Origin: Vibrio fortis
GTDB lineage: Bacteria; Pseudomonadota; Gammaproteobacteria; Enterobacterales; Vibrionaceae
Reading direction: 5' to 3'
Assembly: GCF_024347475.1 (NCBI RefSeq)
Contig: NZ_AP025487.1
Coordinates: 2,604,001-2,668,000, forward strand
DNA: 64,000 nt
The notes under the pieces were generated by a model. The model made no database searches, was not told the origin of the DNA, and worked only from the letters and a program-made list of their open reading frames with translations. This document shows, in pieces, positions 9,281-18,491 of the stretch (the stretch's first letter is position 1; each line of letters begins with the position of its first letter). A program made the translations under genes and the position numbers.

Positions 9281-10639
9281 TTAAACGTCTTCTGAACGAA
9301 TTTGACGGTAGACGTCTGGCGTTGCTGTGTATTCACCACCAACAGTAATCGCATTTTGAAGGGCTGTTGCCGCTTCTTGCCATTGCTCTTCGTTGCGTGC
9401 GTGAATAACCGCAAGAGGCTTGTCTTCGCTTGCTACTTCACCTAGACGGATGAAGTTATCGAAGCCGACTGCGTAATCGATGCTGTCAGTTGCAACGCGG
9501 CGACCGCCACCCATACCAACCACAGCCATACCGATTGCGCGCGTATCCATAGCTGATACAACGCCACTTTCAAGTGCATATACTGGCTTGATGATTTCCG
9601 CTTTCTCTAGGTAGTTGTCGTAGTTTTCTACGAAGTCAGCTGGACCGCCTAGACCTGCAACCATCTTGCCGAAGCACTCTGCTGCTTTGCCGTTATCCAG
9701 TACCGCCATTAGCTTCTCACGAGCCTCTTCAGAGTCTTTCGCAAGGTTGCCCAGTACTAGCATTTCAGCACATGAAGCTAGCGTGATCTCTAGAAGACGA
9801 GGGTTACGGTATTCACCCGTCAGGAATTGAACCGCCTCGCGAACTTCTACGGCGTTACCCGCTGAAGAAGCCAATACTTGGTTCATGTCAGTTAGAATTG
9901 CTGTTGTCTTAGTACCCGCACCGTTTGCTACAGCAACGATAGATTTCGCCAACTCTTCAGACGCTTCGTAAGTTGGCATGAATGCACCAGAACCTACTTT
10001 TACGTCCATTACTAGAGAATCTAGGCCAGCAGCCAGTTTCTTAGAAAGGATAGAAGCTGTGATAAGCGAGATGTTATCTACTGTTGCAGTGATATCACGA
10101 GTCGCGTATACACGCTTGTCCGCTGGAGCTAAATCACCCGTTTGACCGATGATTGCAACACCTGCGTCTTTGGTCACTTCACCAAATACGTCGTTTGTCG
10201 GTGTGATGTTGTAGCCAGGGATCGACTCAAGCTTATCGAGCGTACCACCAGTGTGGCCAAGACCACGACCAGAGATCATAGGAACGAAACCACCACATGC
10301 TGCCACCATTGGACCAAGCATCAGTGAAGTTACGTCACCTACACCACCTGTAGAGTGTTTATCAACGATAGGGCCATCAAAGTTCATGTGGCTCCAGTCA
10401 ATAACCATACCAGAATCACGCATTGCACACGTTAGCGCAATACGCTCTGGCATTGTCATTTCATTGAAGAAGATCGCCATGGCAAATGCAGCGATTTGGC
10501 CTTCAGAAACCGTGTTTTTAGCAACGCCCTGAATGAAGAAGTTGATCTCTTCAGCAGTCAGTACTTCGCCGTCACGTTTTCTGCGAATAATTTCTTGAGG
10601 TAGAAAAGTTGGAGTTTTGGTATTAGATACTTCAGACAT
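9281..10639 (-). CDS. deoA: Thymidine phosphorylase
   Basis: Converts thymidine and phosphate to thymine and deoxyribose-1-phosphate; homodimer of the glycosyltransferase family 3 type. The signature KHSTGGVGD and the glycine-rich [19 protein letters not shown] segment are intact, as is [11 protein letters not shown] start it at the ATG at 10639 ([10 protein letters not shown], 452 aa): GGAGG lies 6-7 bases upstream, while the longer frame to 10720 runs through the intergenic hairpin and lacks family similarity. Confidence 0.95.
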   Translation of the reverse strand: MSEVSNTKTPTFLPQEIIRRKRDGEVLTAEEINFFIQGVAKNTVSEGQIAAFAMAIFFNEMTMPERIALTCAMRDSGMVIDWSHMNFDGPIVDKHSTGGVGDVTSLMLGPMVAACGGFVPMISGRGLGHTGGTLDKLESIPGYNITPTNDVFGEVTKDAGVAIIGQTGDLAPADKRVYATRDITATVDNISLITASILSKKLAAGLDSLVMDVKVGSGAFMPTYEASEELAKSIVAVANGAGTKTTAILTDMNQVLASSAGNAVEVREAVQFLTGEYRNPRLLEITLASCAEMLVLGNLAKDSEEAREKLMAVLDNGKAAECFGKMVAGLGGPADFVENYDNYLEKAEIIKPVYALESGVVSAMDTRAIGMAVVGMGGGRRVATDSIDYAVGFDNFIRLGEVASEDKPLAVIHARNEEQWQEAATALQNAITVGGEYTATPDVYRQIRSEDV

Positions 10640-10693
10640 TAGATTCCTCCCAACACTCATGATGAGTATGGTATGTAAGGTAAAGAGGTAATA

Positions 10694-10716
10694 TGGAGCG
10701 GCAATTTGCCGCTCCA
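10694..10716 (-). other. Strong hairpin between deoC and deoA
   Basis: TGGAGCGGCAA and TTGCCGCTCCA form a perfect 11-bp inverted repeat around a single base. No U-run follows, so this is more likely an mRNA stability or processing element than a terminator. Confidence 0.7.
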
Positions 10717-10736
10717 TCAAACAGACAATTTAAGAA

Positions 10737-11513
10737 TTAGTACGCTGTTGGATCAGCTGTTTCGTCTGTTACTTCTAATGTGTTTAGTAGGTTAGTCAGT
10801 AGGCTTGACGCACCAAAACGGTAGTGCATGTTATCTGCCCACTCAGCACCTAGTAGCTCATCAGCCATTGCTAGGTATTGTGCTGCATCTTCAGCTGTAC
10901 GTACGCCACCTGCTGGTTTGAAACCAACTGTTTTAGCTACGCCCATGTCGCGGATAACTTCAAGCATCATGCGCGCGTACTCTGGAGTCGCGTTTACTGG
11001 CACTTTACCTGTTGAAGTTTTAATGAAGTCAGCGCCTGCTTTGATACAAATTTCAGATGCTTTCTTGATTAGTGCTTCTTCTTTTAGCTCACCTGTTTCG
11101 ATGATCACTTTCAGTGTGATGTCGCCACAAGCTTCTTTACACTGTTTAACTAGCTCGAAACCGACTTCTTCGTTGCCAGCGATAAGAGCGCGGTATGGGA
11201 ATACTACGTCTACTTCGTCTGCACCGTAAGCGACTGCTGCTTTTGTTTCAGCAACTGCGATTTCGATATCATCGTTACCATGAGGGAAGTTAGTTACAGT
11301 CGCAATACGTACTTCTGGAGTACCTTGCTCACGCAGTGCCTTCTTAGCTGCTGGGATAAAGCGAGGGTAAATACAGATTGCAGCTGTGTTGCCCACTGCA
11401 GTCTTCGCGTCGTGACAAAGCGCTACAACTTTTTCAGTTGTGTCGTCGTCATTTAGCGTAGTTAGGTCCATAAGTTTAAGTGCACGTAGAGCTGCTGCTT
11501 TTAAATCGCTCAT
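10737..11513 (-). CDS. deoC: Deoxyribose-phosphate aldolase
   Basis: Cleaves deoxyribose-5-phosphate to glyceraldehyde-3-phosphate and acetaldehyde. 258 aa, class I aldolase. The Schiff-base lysine is K165 in FIKTSTGK, with D102 in EVDVVFPY and K199 in VGFKPAGG as partners, by alignment with E. coli DeoC from memory. First gene of the deo operon, preceded by an unusually long leader of about 480 bases. GGAGATAG precedes the ATG. Confidence 0.97.
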   Translation of the reverse strand: MSDLKAAALRALKLMDLTTLNDDDTTEKVVALCHDAKTAVGNTAAICIYPRFIPAAKKALREQGTPEVRIATVTNFPHGNDDIEIAVAETKAAVAYGADEVDVVFPYRALIAGNEEVGFELVKQCKEACGDITLKVIIETGELKEEALIKKASEICIKAGADFIKTSTGKVPVNATPEYARMMLEVIRDMGVAKTVGFKPAGGVRTAEDAAQYLAMADELLGAEWADNMHYRFGASSLLTNLLNTLEVTDETADPTAY

Positions 11514-11691
11514 TTCTATCTCCGATCAATATATTCAAATAGTTAACTACTTCGCCCTCCATCCAGTATAGATGGATATTTTAGTAATGCTCTGTAGTCA
11601 CCAATGAACGGACTTGGTTCCCTGAAGACTTGTTGGCCTTACGCCATCAATTGCTATCCTTGTCACCGCACAGTACCAGTTTGGTCTATGG

Positions 11692-11714
11692 CACAACAAA
11701 TCTACCTTGTTGTG
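11692..11714 (-). other. Hairpin in the deoC leader
   Basis: CACAACAA (11692-11699) and TTGTTGTG (11707-11714), perfect 8-bp arms and a 7-base loop, immediately after the 17-codon ORF. No U-run follows. Confidence 0.5.
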
Positions 11715-11735
11715 TCTAACATCTATAGCGTATCG

Positions 11736-11789
11736 CTAAGTTTGGCTTAATCCCAGAAGAATCACGGTTGCTATCAAACAAGCGGTCAT
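11736..11789 (-). CDS. Possible 17-residue hydrophobic leader peptide
   Basis: A minus-strand ATG-TAG frame encodes MTACLIATVILLGLSQT, which would span a membrane. The Shine-Dalgarno is weak (GGCAAGA before the ATG). It could be a leader ORF for deoC, a small membrane peptide, or chance. I keep it because the hydrophobic run is continuous and a hairpin follows directly. Low confidence. Confidence 0.22.
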   Translation of the reverse strand: MTACLIATVILLGLSQT

Positions 11790-11869
11790 TTTCTTGCCAA
11801 AAAGAGAAATCCTATCCCTATAGCTTATACATTATAGGTATCCTTCGATAATTTGTAGTGCTCCTTAGA

Positions 11870-11884
11870 ACGCAAACGGTTTGT
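11870..11884. promoter_or_regulatory. Putative LacI-family (CytR-like) operator, deo
   Basis: ACGCAAACGGTTTGT contains CAAAC-G-GTTTG, and its first nine bases ACGCAAACG recur upstream of nupC at 13506-13514. LacI-family proteins often bind AACG-centred palindromes. CytR control of deo and nupC is known in enterobacteria; its use here is inferred. Confidence 0.4.
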
Positions 11885-11927
11885 ATCTCAAAATAAATCA
11901 GTTTCCCAACTATTGATGTCAGCAATC

Positions 11928-11964
11928 GTTGTTAACAACACATCCTGTGTATCAACGTTTGTTG
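11928..11964. promoter_or_regulatory. Palindromes upstream of the deo operon
   Basis: GTTGTTAACAAC (11928-11939) is a perfect 12-bp palindrome, and CAACGTTTGTTG (11953-11964) has CAAC/GTTG arms. Centres lie about 25 bp apart, a spacing compatible with two protein sites on one DNA face. The binding protein is unknown. Confidence 0.35.
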
Positions 11965-11989
11965 CCTCAAATCCAATATTCGAGTCCCT

Positions 11990-12031
11990 GAAAACAAAAA
12001 AGCCCCGCAGCAATTTCTTGCTACGGGGCGA
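11990..12031 (-). terminator. nupC terminator
   Basis: GCCCCGCAGCAA/TTGCTACGGGGC stem (one mismatch), followed on the minus strand by T6 and more T-rich sequence. Confidence 0.85.
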
Positions 12032-12067
12032 TATTAAAGTGGCGTCTATATAATCTAATCTACTTAA

Positions 12068-13330
12068 TTAGAAAGATAGGAAGAAGCCAGCAATTGTCGC
12101 TGCCATCAGGTTAGATAGAGTACCAGCAATAACCGCTTTAACACCCATACGAGCGATGTCGTGACGACGGTTTGGAGCTAGACCACCTAGACCACCTAGT
12201 AGAATCGCGATAGAAGAAAGGTTTGCGAAACCACATAGAGCGAACGAGATAATTGCTTGAGTCTTAACAGACATTACTTGGCCAGTCGCTTCAACGATTT
12301 GAGCGTTCTCACCAACGTATGGTACGAAGTTTAGGTATGCAACGAATTCGTTAACAACTGTCTTCTGACCAATGAAAGAACCAGCGATAGTTGCTTCTTC
12401 CCATGGCACACCAATGATGAATGCTAGAGGAGCGAAGATCCAACCAAGAAGTAGTTCAAGAGTTAGGTTCTCCATACCGAACCAACCGCCAACGCCACCT
12501 AGGATACCGTTGATTAGAGCGATTAGACCGATGAACGCTAGTAGCATTGCACCAACGTTTAGAGCAAGTTGAAGACCAACAGATGCACCACCAGCAGCTG
12601 CGTCGATAACGTTAGCTGGTTTGTCGTCGCCGCCGTCCATTTCGTCAGCGATGTTGTCATCTGGAGTGTCAGTTTCTGGTTTGATGATCTTAGCGAATAG
12701 TAGACCACCTGGTGCCGCCATGAATGATGCAGCAACTAGGTACTCTAGAGGTACACCCATAGAAGCGTAACCCGCTAGTACACCACCAGCGACAGAAGCT
12801 AGACCACCACACATTACAGCGAATAGTTCAGACTGAGTCATTTTAGGTACGAAAGGACGTACAACTAGAGGAGCTTCAGTTTGACCAACGAAGATGTTTG
12901 CTGCAGCAGACATAGACTCCGCACGAGATGTGCCAAGAGCTTTCTGTAGGCCACCACCAAGAATCTTGATAACCCATTGCATTACACCAATGTAGTAAAG
13001 TACAGAGATAAGTGCAGAGAAGAAGATTAGAGTTGGTAGTACTTGGAATGCAAAGATGAAACCGATACCGTCAACTGAGAAGTTAACTAGGCTGCCGAAT
13101 AGGAAACCAGTACCGTCTTTACCGTAGTCGATCACGTTTGCTACACCTGCAGAGAAACCTGCAAGAAGATCACGACCCCAAGGGATGTAAAGTACGAATG
13201 CACCAAGTGCGAATTGGATAGCGAATGCGCCACCCACCGTTCTAAAGTTAATAGCTTTGCGGTTGTCAGATAGTAGTACTGCGATTGCAATCAGTACAAC
13301 CATACCGACTAGGCTCATAAACAGGCTCAT
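12068..13330 (-). CDS. nupC: Concentrative nucleoside transporter NupC
   Basis: Inner-membrane cation-coupled nucleoside importer of the CNT family. 420 aa, with many hydrophobic segments from the N terminus (residues 4-20) to the C terminus. The central region with GQTEAPLVV (about 150-158) and the later VPWEEA segment are CNT signature regions. It lies upstream of the deo operon on the same strand but is separated from it by a terminator and over 500 bases, so it is probably its own unit. A CRP site lies upstream. Confidence 0.93.
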   Translation of the reverse strand: MSLFMSLVGMVVLIAIAVLLSDNRKAINFRTVGGAFAIQFALGAFVLYIPWGRDLLAGFSAGVANVIDYGKDGTGFLFGSLVNFSVDGIGFIFAFQVLPTLIFFSALISVLYYIGVMQWVIKILGGGLQKALGTSRAESMSAAANIFVGQTEAPLVVRPFVPKMTQSELFAVMCGGLASVAGGVLAGYASMGVPLEYLVAASFMAAPGGLLFAKIIKPETDTPDDNIADEMDGGDDKPANVIDAAAGGASVGLQLALNVGAMLLAFIGLIALINGILGGVGGWFGMENLTLELLLGWIFAPLAFIIGVPWEEATIAGSFIGQKTVVNEFVAYLNFVPYVGENAQIVEATGQVMSVKTQAIISFALCGFANLSSIAILLGGLGGLAPNRRHDIARMGVKAVIAGTLSNLMAATIAGFFLSF

Positions 13331-13474
13331 AGTTTATGACTTCCTTATTAGTTATTTATTGGCGTGTTACAAAATGGGGCTATAAAGCGGAGGCAATTAT
13401 ACTCATGCGACCACTAATAAAGTAATGCCGTCCTCACACTTTGATATAAGATTCATGTATCATTCATTTACATC

Positions 13475-13490
13475 TGTGAGCCAAGTCACG
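13475..13490. promoter_or_regulatory. CRP-cAMP site upstream of nupC
   Basis: TGTGAGCCAAGTCACG matches TGTGA-N6-TCACA at nine of ten consensus positions. It is centred about 150 bases before the nupC ATG, a plausible activator distance if the transcript starts near 13440. Confidence 0.7.
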
Positions 13491-13505
13491 ATACAACTGT
13501 AAAAC

Positions 13506-13514
13506 ACGCAAACG
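13506..13514. promoter_or_regulatory. Shared 9-mer ACGCAAACG upstream of nupC
   Basis: Identical to the left half of the deo element at 11870-11878 and only 15 bases from the CRP site. CytR-type repressors act next to CRP in enterobacteria, so this may be a CytR half-site. Inferred. Confidence 0.35.
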
Positions 13515-13534
13515 ATAAACAAAAACTTTAGATT

Positions 13535-14314
13535 TTATTCACATATACCGAATAGCTGATGGCTATTTTGCCATATTTGAGTTGCAATCGATTGCTTTGT
13601 CTCTTTCCTGAGCGAAACTAATTCATTTAATATCGTAACTAAATATTTGGAATGATTAATGTTTCCTTGCTTACCACTGATCGGCATATCCGGTGCATCT
13701 GTCTCTAAAACGACCCATTCAAGAGGTAAACGCGAGACTGTTGTGCGCGTTTTCTGTGCTCTTGGGTAAGTTATCGTGCCACCGACACCAATATAGAATC
13801 CTAAGCGAATCCACTCTAAAGCCTGCTGTTCGCTGCCCGAAAAACCATGAATGACACCACCGTTGGTGAATTTTTGCTGCTTAATAAGCTGAATAAGACG
13901 GTTGTGTGACTTCCGCTCATGGATAATAAGAGGCAATTTAAAAGCCGTGGCGAGCTCAATCTGATGGATAAAAAAACGCTCTTGCTTATCGATATCCACA
14001 TCCACAAAGAAGTCCAAGCCACACTCCCCTATCGCAACACACTGCTCAGAAGTGCCACTTAAGTGCTGTTCAAGTTGAGCAAATTCGTTCTCATTCGCTG
14101 TTGCTAGAAAGTAAGGGTGGAAGCCCAAGGCATAATAAAGATTAGCGTGTTCCGAACTCAGTTGTTCGAGCTTTTCCCAATTAGTTTGACCAATCGACGG
14201 GACAACAACCTTCTCCACACCCTGCTCTTGCGCAGTGATGAGATAATCTTGAGCACCTTTAGCAAAGACATCGAAGTCTAGGTGGCAATGGGTATCAAAT
14301 AGCGGTATCGGCAT
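13535..14314 (-). CDS. yjjV: TatD-family metal-dependent hydrolase (YjjV-like)
   Basis: 259 aa TIM-barrel metal-dependent nuclease of the TatD family. Metal ligands: H9 and H11 in FDTHCHLD, the GECGLDF glutamate and the VLETDAPDMP aspartate. In E. coli yjjV also sits beside the deo genes, which supports the orthology. Its start codon overlaps the stop of the upstream 44-codon gene by one base (TAATG), so the two are translationally coupled. Confidence 0.88.
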   Translation of the reverse strand: MPIPLFDTHCHLDFDVFAKGAQDYLITAQEQGVEKVVVPSIGQTNWEKLEQLSSEHANLYYALGFHPYFLATANENEFAQLEQHLSGTSEQCVAIGECGLDFFVDVDIDKQERFFIHQIELATAFKLPLIIHERKSHNRLIQLIKQQKFTNGGVIHGFSGSEQQALEWIRLGFYIGVGGTITYPRAQKTRTTVSRLPLEWVVLETDAPDMPISGKQGNINHSKYLVTILNELVSLRKETKQSIATQIWQNSHQLFGICE

Positions 14315-14448
14315 TACTGCTTGTCTTTCGGTTCAGGTTGAGGGTCACTACGATAAGGGGTGCAACTGCGCTTGTTTTCTGGCGTAAGCCCTAACTCTTT
14401 GCACCACTTATCGTACAGCTTTATCCATCTTTTAATGACTTGAAACAT
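14314..14448 (-). CDS. Small DUF5363-like protein, 44 aa
   Basis: ATG at 14448 to TAA at 14314. The protein begins MFQVIKRWIKLYDKWCKELG and ends KDKQ. It has a basic, aromatic amphipathic N terminus, two cysteines (C16, C29) and a Pro/Lys-rich tail; no signal peptide. AAAGGAG lies 5-7 bases before the ATG, a strong ribosome site. It matches my memory of the short DUF5363 proteins found before tatD-type genes in vibrios. Function unknown. Stop and downstream start overlap as TAATG. Confidence 0.8.
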   Translation of the reverse strand: MFQVIKRWIKLYDKWCKELGLTPENKRSCTPYRSDPQPEPKDKQ

Positions 14449-14470
14449 TCATTCTCCTTTCGGCAAACAT

Positions 14471-14506
14471 AAAAAAACGCCTATTGCAGAACAATAGACG
14501 TTTTTA
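14471..14506. terminator. prfC terminator
   Basis: ACGCCTATTG/CAATAGACGT stem with one wobble, an A7 run on the left and T5 on the right. On the minus strand it ends prfC just before the small DUF5363-like gene. Confidence 0.8.
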
Positions 14507-14556
14507 AGCACTTCGACTAGCGCCACCTCAACGGGTTGGCACCATCATCAATAAGA

Positions 14557-16137
14557 TTAGTGCTCGCGAGTAGCACGGAACTCTACATCAGGGAAACGCT
14601 CTGATGCTAGGTTCAAGTTCACCATAGTTGGTGCGATGTACGTTAGGTTATCGCCACCATCCAACGCTAGGTTAGTCTGGTTCTTACGCTTAAACTCTTC
14701 GAATTTCTTCGCATCACCACACTCAACCCAACGTGCTGTTGCAACGTTTACGCTCTCGTAGATCGCTTCAACGTTGTATTCCGCTTTTAGTCGAGCCACA
14801 ACCACATCAAACTGAAGCACACCAACCGCACCTACGATTAGATCGTTGTTCTGTAGTGGACGGAATACTTGTACCGCGCCCTCTTCAGAAAGTTGAACAA
14901 GACCTTTAAGTAGTTGCTTCTGTTTTAGTGGATCGCGCAGACGAATACGACGGAACAGTTCTGGCGCAAAGTTAGGGATACCAGAGAACTTCAGAGATTC
15001 ACCTTGAGTAAAGGTATCACCAATCTGGATTGTACCGTGGTTGTGCAGACCAATGATGTCACCCGCGTACGCTTTCTCAGCACGAGCACGGTCGCCCGCC
15101 ATAAAGGTTACCGCATCAGAGATACTTACATTCTTACCCGTACGAACATGGTTCATCTTCATACCTTGAGAGTAAGTACCCGATACAATACGCATGAAGG
15201 CAATACGGTCACGGTGCTTTGGATCCATGTTTGCTTGGATCTTAAATACGAAACCGGAGAATTTCTCTTCTGTCGCTTCTACATCACGTTCAACCGCTTG
15301 GCGAGTCTTAGGCATTGGTGCCCATTCCGTTAGGCCATCTAGCATGTGGTCAACACCAAAGTTGCCCAATGCAGTACCGAAGTAAACCGGTGTTAGTTCA
15401 CCCGCCAAGAACAGTTCATGGTCGAATTCAGGACATGCGCCCATAACTAGCTCAAGCTCTTCACGCACACTTTCAGCAAGGTCAGCGCCAACAGCAGTAT
15501 CTAACTCTGGGTTATCGAGTCCTTTGATGATGCGAACTTCTTGGATCTCATGGCCGTGACCAGATTCGTACAAGATCGTCTCATCGCGGTGAATGTGGTA
15601 AACACCTTTAAACTCTTTACCACAGCCGATTGGCCAAGAGATTGGCGCACACGCCATACCCAGTTCGCTTTCAACTTCGTCTAGAACTTCCATTGGGTCA
15701 CGCACATCACGGTCCAATTTGTTCATGAAGGTTACGATTGGTGTATCACGCAGACGGGTTACTTCCATCAGCTTACGTGTACGGTCTTCGACACCTTTTG
15801 CAGCATCGATAACCATTAGACATGAGTCTACAGCCGTTAGTGTACGGTAGGTATCTTCCGAGAAGTCTTCGTGTCCCGGAGTATCTAGTAGGTTTACTAG
15901 GCAATCATTGTACGGAAACTGCATCACAGACGTGGTTACCGAGATACCACGCTCTTTTTCCATCTCCATCCAGTCAGATTTAGCATGCTGGTTTGAGCCA
16001 CGGCCCTTTACGGTGCCCGCTTTTTGAATCGCGTTTCCGAATAAAAGAACCTTCTCAGTAATCGTGGTTTTACCCGCATCCGGGTGAGAGATAATCGCAA
16101 ACGTTCTACGTTTGCTCACTTCTTGTTGGAAAGACAT
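14557..16137 (-). CDS. prfC: Peptide chain release factor 3
   Basis: GTPase that removes RF1/RF2 from the ribosome after termination. 526 aa, the usual RF3 length. P-loop SHPDAGKTT (17-25), DTPGHEDF (G3) and NKLDRD (G4) are visible, followed by EF-G-like domains II and III. The next gene upstream ends with its own terminator, so prfC should have its own promoter in 16138-16283. Confidence 0.97.
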   Translation of the reverse strand: MSFQQEVSKRRTFAIISHPDAGKTTITEKVLLFGNAIQKAGTVKGRGSNQHAKSDWMEMEKERGISVTTSVMQFPYNDCLVNLLDTPGHEDFSEDTYRTLTAVDSCLMVIDAAKGVEDRTRKLMEVTRLRDTPIVTFMNKLDRDVRDPMEVLDEVESELGMACAPISWPIGCGKEFKGVYHIHRDETILYESGHGHEIQEVRIIKGLDNPELDTAVGADLAESVREELELVMGACPEFDHELFLAGELTPVYFGTALGNFGVDHMLDGLTEWAPMPKTRQAVERDVEATEEKFSGFVFKIQANMDPKHRDRIAFMRIVSGTYSQGMKMNHVRTGKNVSISDAVTFMAGDRARAEKAYAGDIIGLHNHGTIQIGDTFTQGESLKFSGIPNFAPELFRRIRLRDPLKQKQLLKGLVQLSEEGAVQVFRPLQNNDLIVGAVGVLQFDVVVARLKAEYNVEAIYESVNVATARWVECGDAKKFEEFKRKNQTNLALDGGDNLTYIAPTMVNLNLASERFPDVEFRATREH

Positions 16138-16162
16138 AGTCGCCCTTTGCTGATCTAAAGCG

Positions 16163-16193
16163 TAAAAAGGGCAAGTTGTTTAGACTTGCCCTT
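16163..16193 (-). terminator. Terminator of the GGDEF/EAL gene
   Basis: AAGGGCAAGT/ACTTGCCCTT perfect 10-bp stem followed on the minus strand by TTTTT. Confidence 0.8.
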
Positions 16194-16283
16194 GAATTTT
16201 GTGTGCGGATTATACAGAAGTCGCTCGGCTTTCTAAAGCCTGAGCTAGAAAAAGTCAGAGAGTTAGAGTTACTGCGGTTTGCC

Positions 16284-18296
16284 TTAACCTAAAGTACCAG
16301 ACATAGGTACAACGTTGGAAACAGGATTCAACTGCAGGTTCTCTATCAACCTTTCAGCCGTTTGAGGTGAAGTAAGATAAAACCCCTGCCCGATTTCACA
16401 CCCCATCGCCATTAAGTCTCGTTGCTGTTCTAGCGTCTCCACGCCCTCTGCGACTACAGCAACCCCAAGCTCATTACCGATCTGAATCATGCTTTTGAGA
16501 AGCACCAGAGAGGTCGAATTGGTGACATAATCCATCACGAAGCTGCGGTCGATTTTAAGGGTATCGAACTCAAAGTCTTTAAGGTAAGAGAGCGACGAGA
16601 AGCCCGTACCAAAATCATCGAGTGCGATACGAACGCCAAGCTGATGCAGCTCTTTAAAGATGATTTGTGCGAACTGATCATTCTCTATCATTACGGTTTC
16701 GGTGATCTCCACTTCGATTTTATGGCTCGCAACGCCACTGGAGATGATCACGCGCTTCAACGCATCAAAAAACTGTGGATGTTTTAAGCTGCGAGCCGAG
16801 ATGTTAAGGCTCATCACACCAATATCAATACAGTGAGTCAGCCAGTTTTTGTGTTGCGCCAACGCCTTTTCAGCCACCAGCAGATCTATCTGACGAATTT
16901 GACCAGTTGCTTCTGCTACAGGGATAAAATCGTTCGGATACATCAAGCCTTTGATAGGATGATTCCAGCGCACTAGTGCTTCAACCCCTTCTACATCACC
17001 CGACTGCAACGCCCATTTCGGTAAGTAATGAATCTCAAACTGCTGCTTATCGATCGCTTGTCTTAAATCTCTCTCCAACTCTTTCTGCGACATCGCAATG
17101 TAGTTAAGCTCTTTTGAGTAAAACTGAAAATTGTTCTTCCCTAGTGACTTGGCGTGATACATCGCATCGTCAGCGTAACGAATCAGTGAGTGCTGTGAAG
17201 TGCTATCATCAGGGTAAATCGAGATACCAATACTCGCCGTGACTTCTGCCGCTCCATGTTTCAGAGTAAAAGGCTCTCTTAGACGTTTGATCAGCTTAGA
17301 GGCTATCTTGTTGGCCACACTGACGGCCATATCCACATCGCGCAAATGCTCTAGAACAATCACAAACTCATCACCGCTAAATCGTGCGGACAAATCTGTT
17401 ACCCGAATACACTGCGTAATGCGCTGTGCAACCTGCTTCAACAGCTCATCTCCAGCAGCATGACCATAAAGATCGTTGACCTCTTTAAAATGGTCGAGGT
17501 CTAGAAACAGCAGTGCGAAAGGCCGCTGAGTTTGTTGAGCATTGAGTATCGACTGCCCTAGCCTATCGAGAAACAGAGTACGATTTGGCAGCTCAGTTAA
17601 AGGATCAAAATAGGCTTGCGTGTGCAGTTGCTTGTTCTTGAGTTCGATCGAAGACTTAGCATCAGTGAGGGATTTCAGTAGCAGATCTCTGCTTTGTTCA
17701 TGTTTAAACTGAACACGAAGCGAGTAAACGCCGATAAAGACAGCAGCAATAATCAGGGTAATGCTGGTTTTGGTGTAGCTTGCAATGCCTGATTCATAAC
17801 TGGTCTTGATCACGCGTTGAATCTCATCAGCCTGACTAGCAAAGTCGAGATAATATTCGTCAGTCTTTAATCCCAATGACGGCGATTCTAAAACCGATTG
17901 CTGATAATGCGCTCCAGCATACTGACGAAACTCTGCCAGAGTTTGGCGCAGAGTCATCAATCGCTCTCGAAGTTCCGGCTCGCTGATCGGCTGATAGCTC
18001 CCCATGATACTTTCTCCCCCCTCAAGCAGCGCGCCTACATGCCAGTCGGCTATCTCTAGGTAGTACCAAACCTCTTGGATTGATTGAGTCGTGTCACCAG
18101 AAACAATCTCATCAAACCATAAATAAGCAAGGGAACCATTGATCTTTATCTCAGCAGCAGCTTCGGCCAAAGGGGACTTTTTGATCAAGAGATCGGTCGA
18201 TTGCATCACTAGGACCGTGGTCGATACTACCACCAGCAACGCTAATAAAGAGGTGAATAGGAACTTTCGTTTATTCAGCATTTTGGGGAATAACAT
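16284..18296 (-). CDS. Membrane GGDEF/EAL c-di-GMP enzyme with periplasmic sensor
   Basis: 670 aa. Membrane segments at about 12-31 and 176-195 flank a 145-residue periplasmic region of mostly helical character. The GGDEF domain follows (from about 228) with SGDEF at 307-311; serine at the first position still occurs in active cyclases. The C-terminal EAL domain keeps EALVRW, DDFGTGFSS and QGFY, so phosphodiesterase activity looks possible. The net direction of c-di-GMP change cannot be told. It is divergent from a PstS-like binding protein (195 bp apart), which may be its ligand partner. In V. cholerae I recall a GGDEF/EAL gene (VC0658) beside prfC. The start is uncertain: no clear Shine-Dalgarno, and ATG at 18281 is an alternative. 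Confidence 0.88.
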   Translation of the reverse strand: MLFPKMLNKRKFLFTSLLALLVVVSTTVLVMQSTDLLIKKSPLAEAAAEIKINGSLAYLWFDEIVSGDTTQSIQEVWYYLEIADWHVGALLEGGESIMGSYQPISEPELRERLMTLRQTLAEFRQYAGAHYQQSVLESPSLGLKTDEYYLDFASQADEIQRVIKTSYESGIASYTKTSITLIIAAVFIGVYSLRVQFKHEQSRDLLLKSLTDAKSSIELKNKQLHTQAYFDPLTELPNRTLFLDRLGQSILNAQQTQRPFALLFLDLDHFKEVNDLYGHAAGDELLKQVAQRITQCIRVTDLSARFSGDEFVIVLEHLRDVDMAVSVANKIASKLIKRLREPFTLKHGAAEVTASIGISIYPDDSTSQHSLIRYADDAMYHAKSLGKNNFQFYSKELNYIAMSQKELERDLRQAIDKQQFEIHYLPKWALQSGDVEGVEALVRWNHPIKGLMYPNDFIPVAEATGQIRQIDLLVAEKALAQHKNWLTHCIDIGVMSLNISARSLKHPQFFDALKRVIISSGVASHKIEVEITETVMIENDQFAQIIFKELHQLGVRIALDDFGTGFSSLSYLKDFEFDTLKIDRSFVMDYVTNSTSLVLLKSMIQIGNELGVAVVAEGVETLEQQRDLMAMGCEIGQGFYLTSPQTAERLIENLQLNPVSNVVPMSGTLG

Positions 18297-18491
18297 AATC
18301 AGGACAAAAGGATTGGGAATGATTCGACCTTAATTCATCTATGTTTCAAATTAATGAACAGGTAAATATTTCAGCAACTTATGAAGTTTTGATGAATCTT
18401 GTTGGCTACACATTGTATAACCAAGTCCAACACCGTATATTTCGGTGGCTTGATTAAATCTGACAATGCTGGCCGATAGAAGCGTAACACT

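Larger units (their letters stand above)
11514..12067. other. Long intergenic region, deoC leader and deo control
   Basis: 554 bases between the nupC stop and the deoC start. It holds the nupC terminator (11990-12031), inverted repeats at 11928-11939, 11953-11964 and 11873-11883, a TATAAT-like minus-strand hexamer near 11834, a 17-codon ORF (11736-11789) and an 8-bp hairpin (11692-11714). The sequence from about 11580 to 11760 has several more weak hairpins and no other credible ORF. Confidence 0.6.

Noticed and set aside
10640..10720. Extended N terminus of deoA
   Set aside because: Passes through the deoC-deoA hairpin; a better ribosome site precedes 10639.
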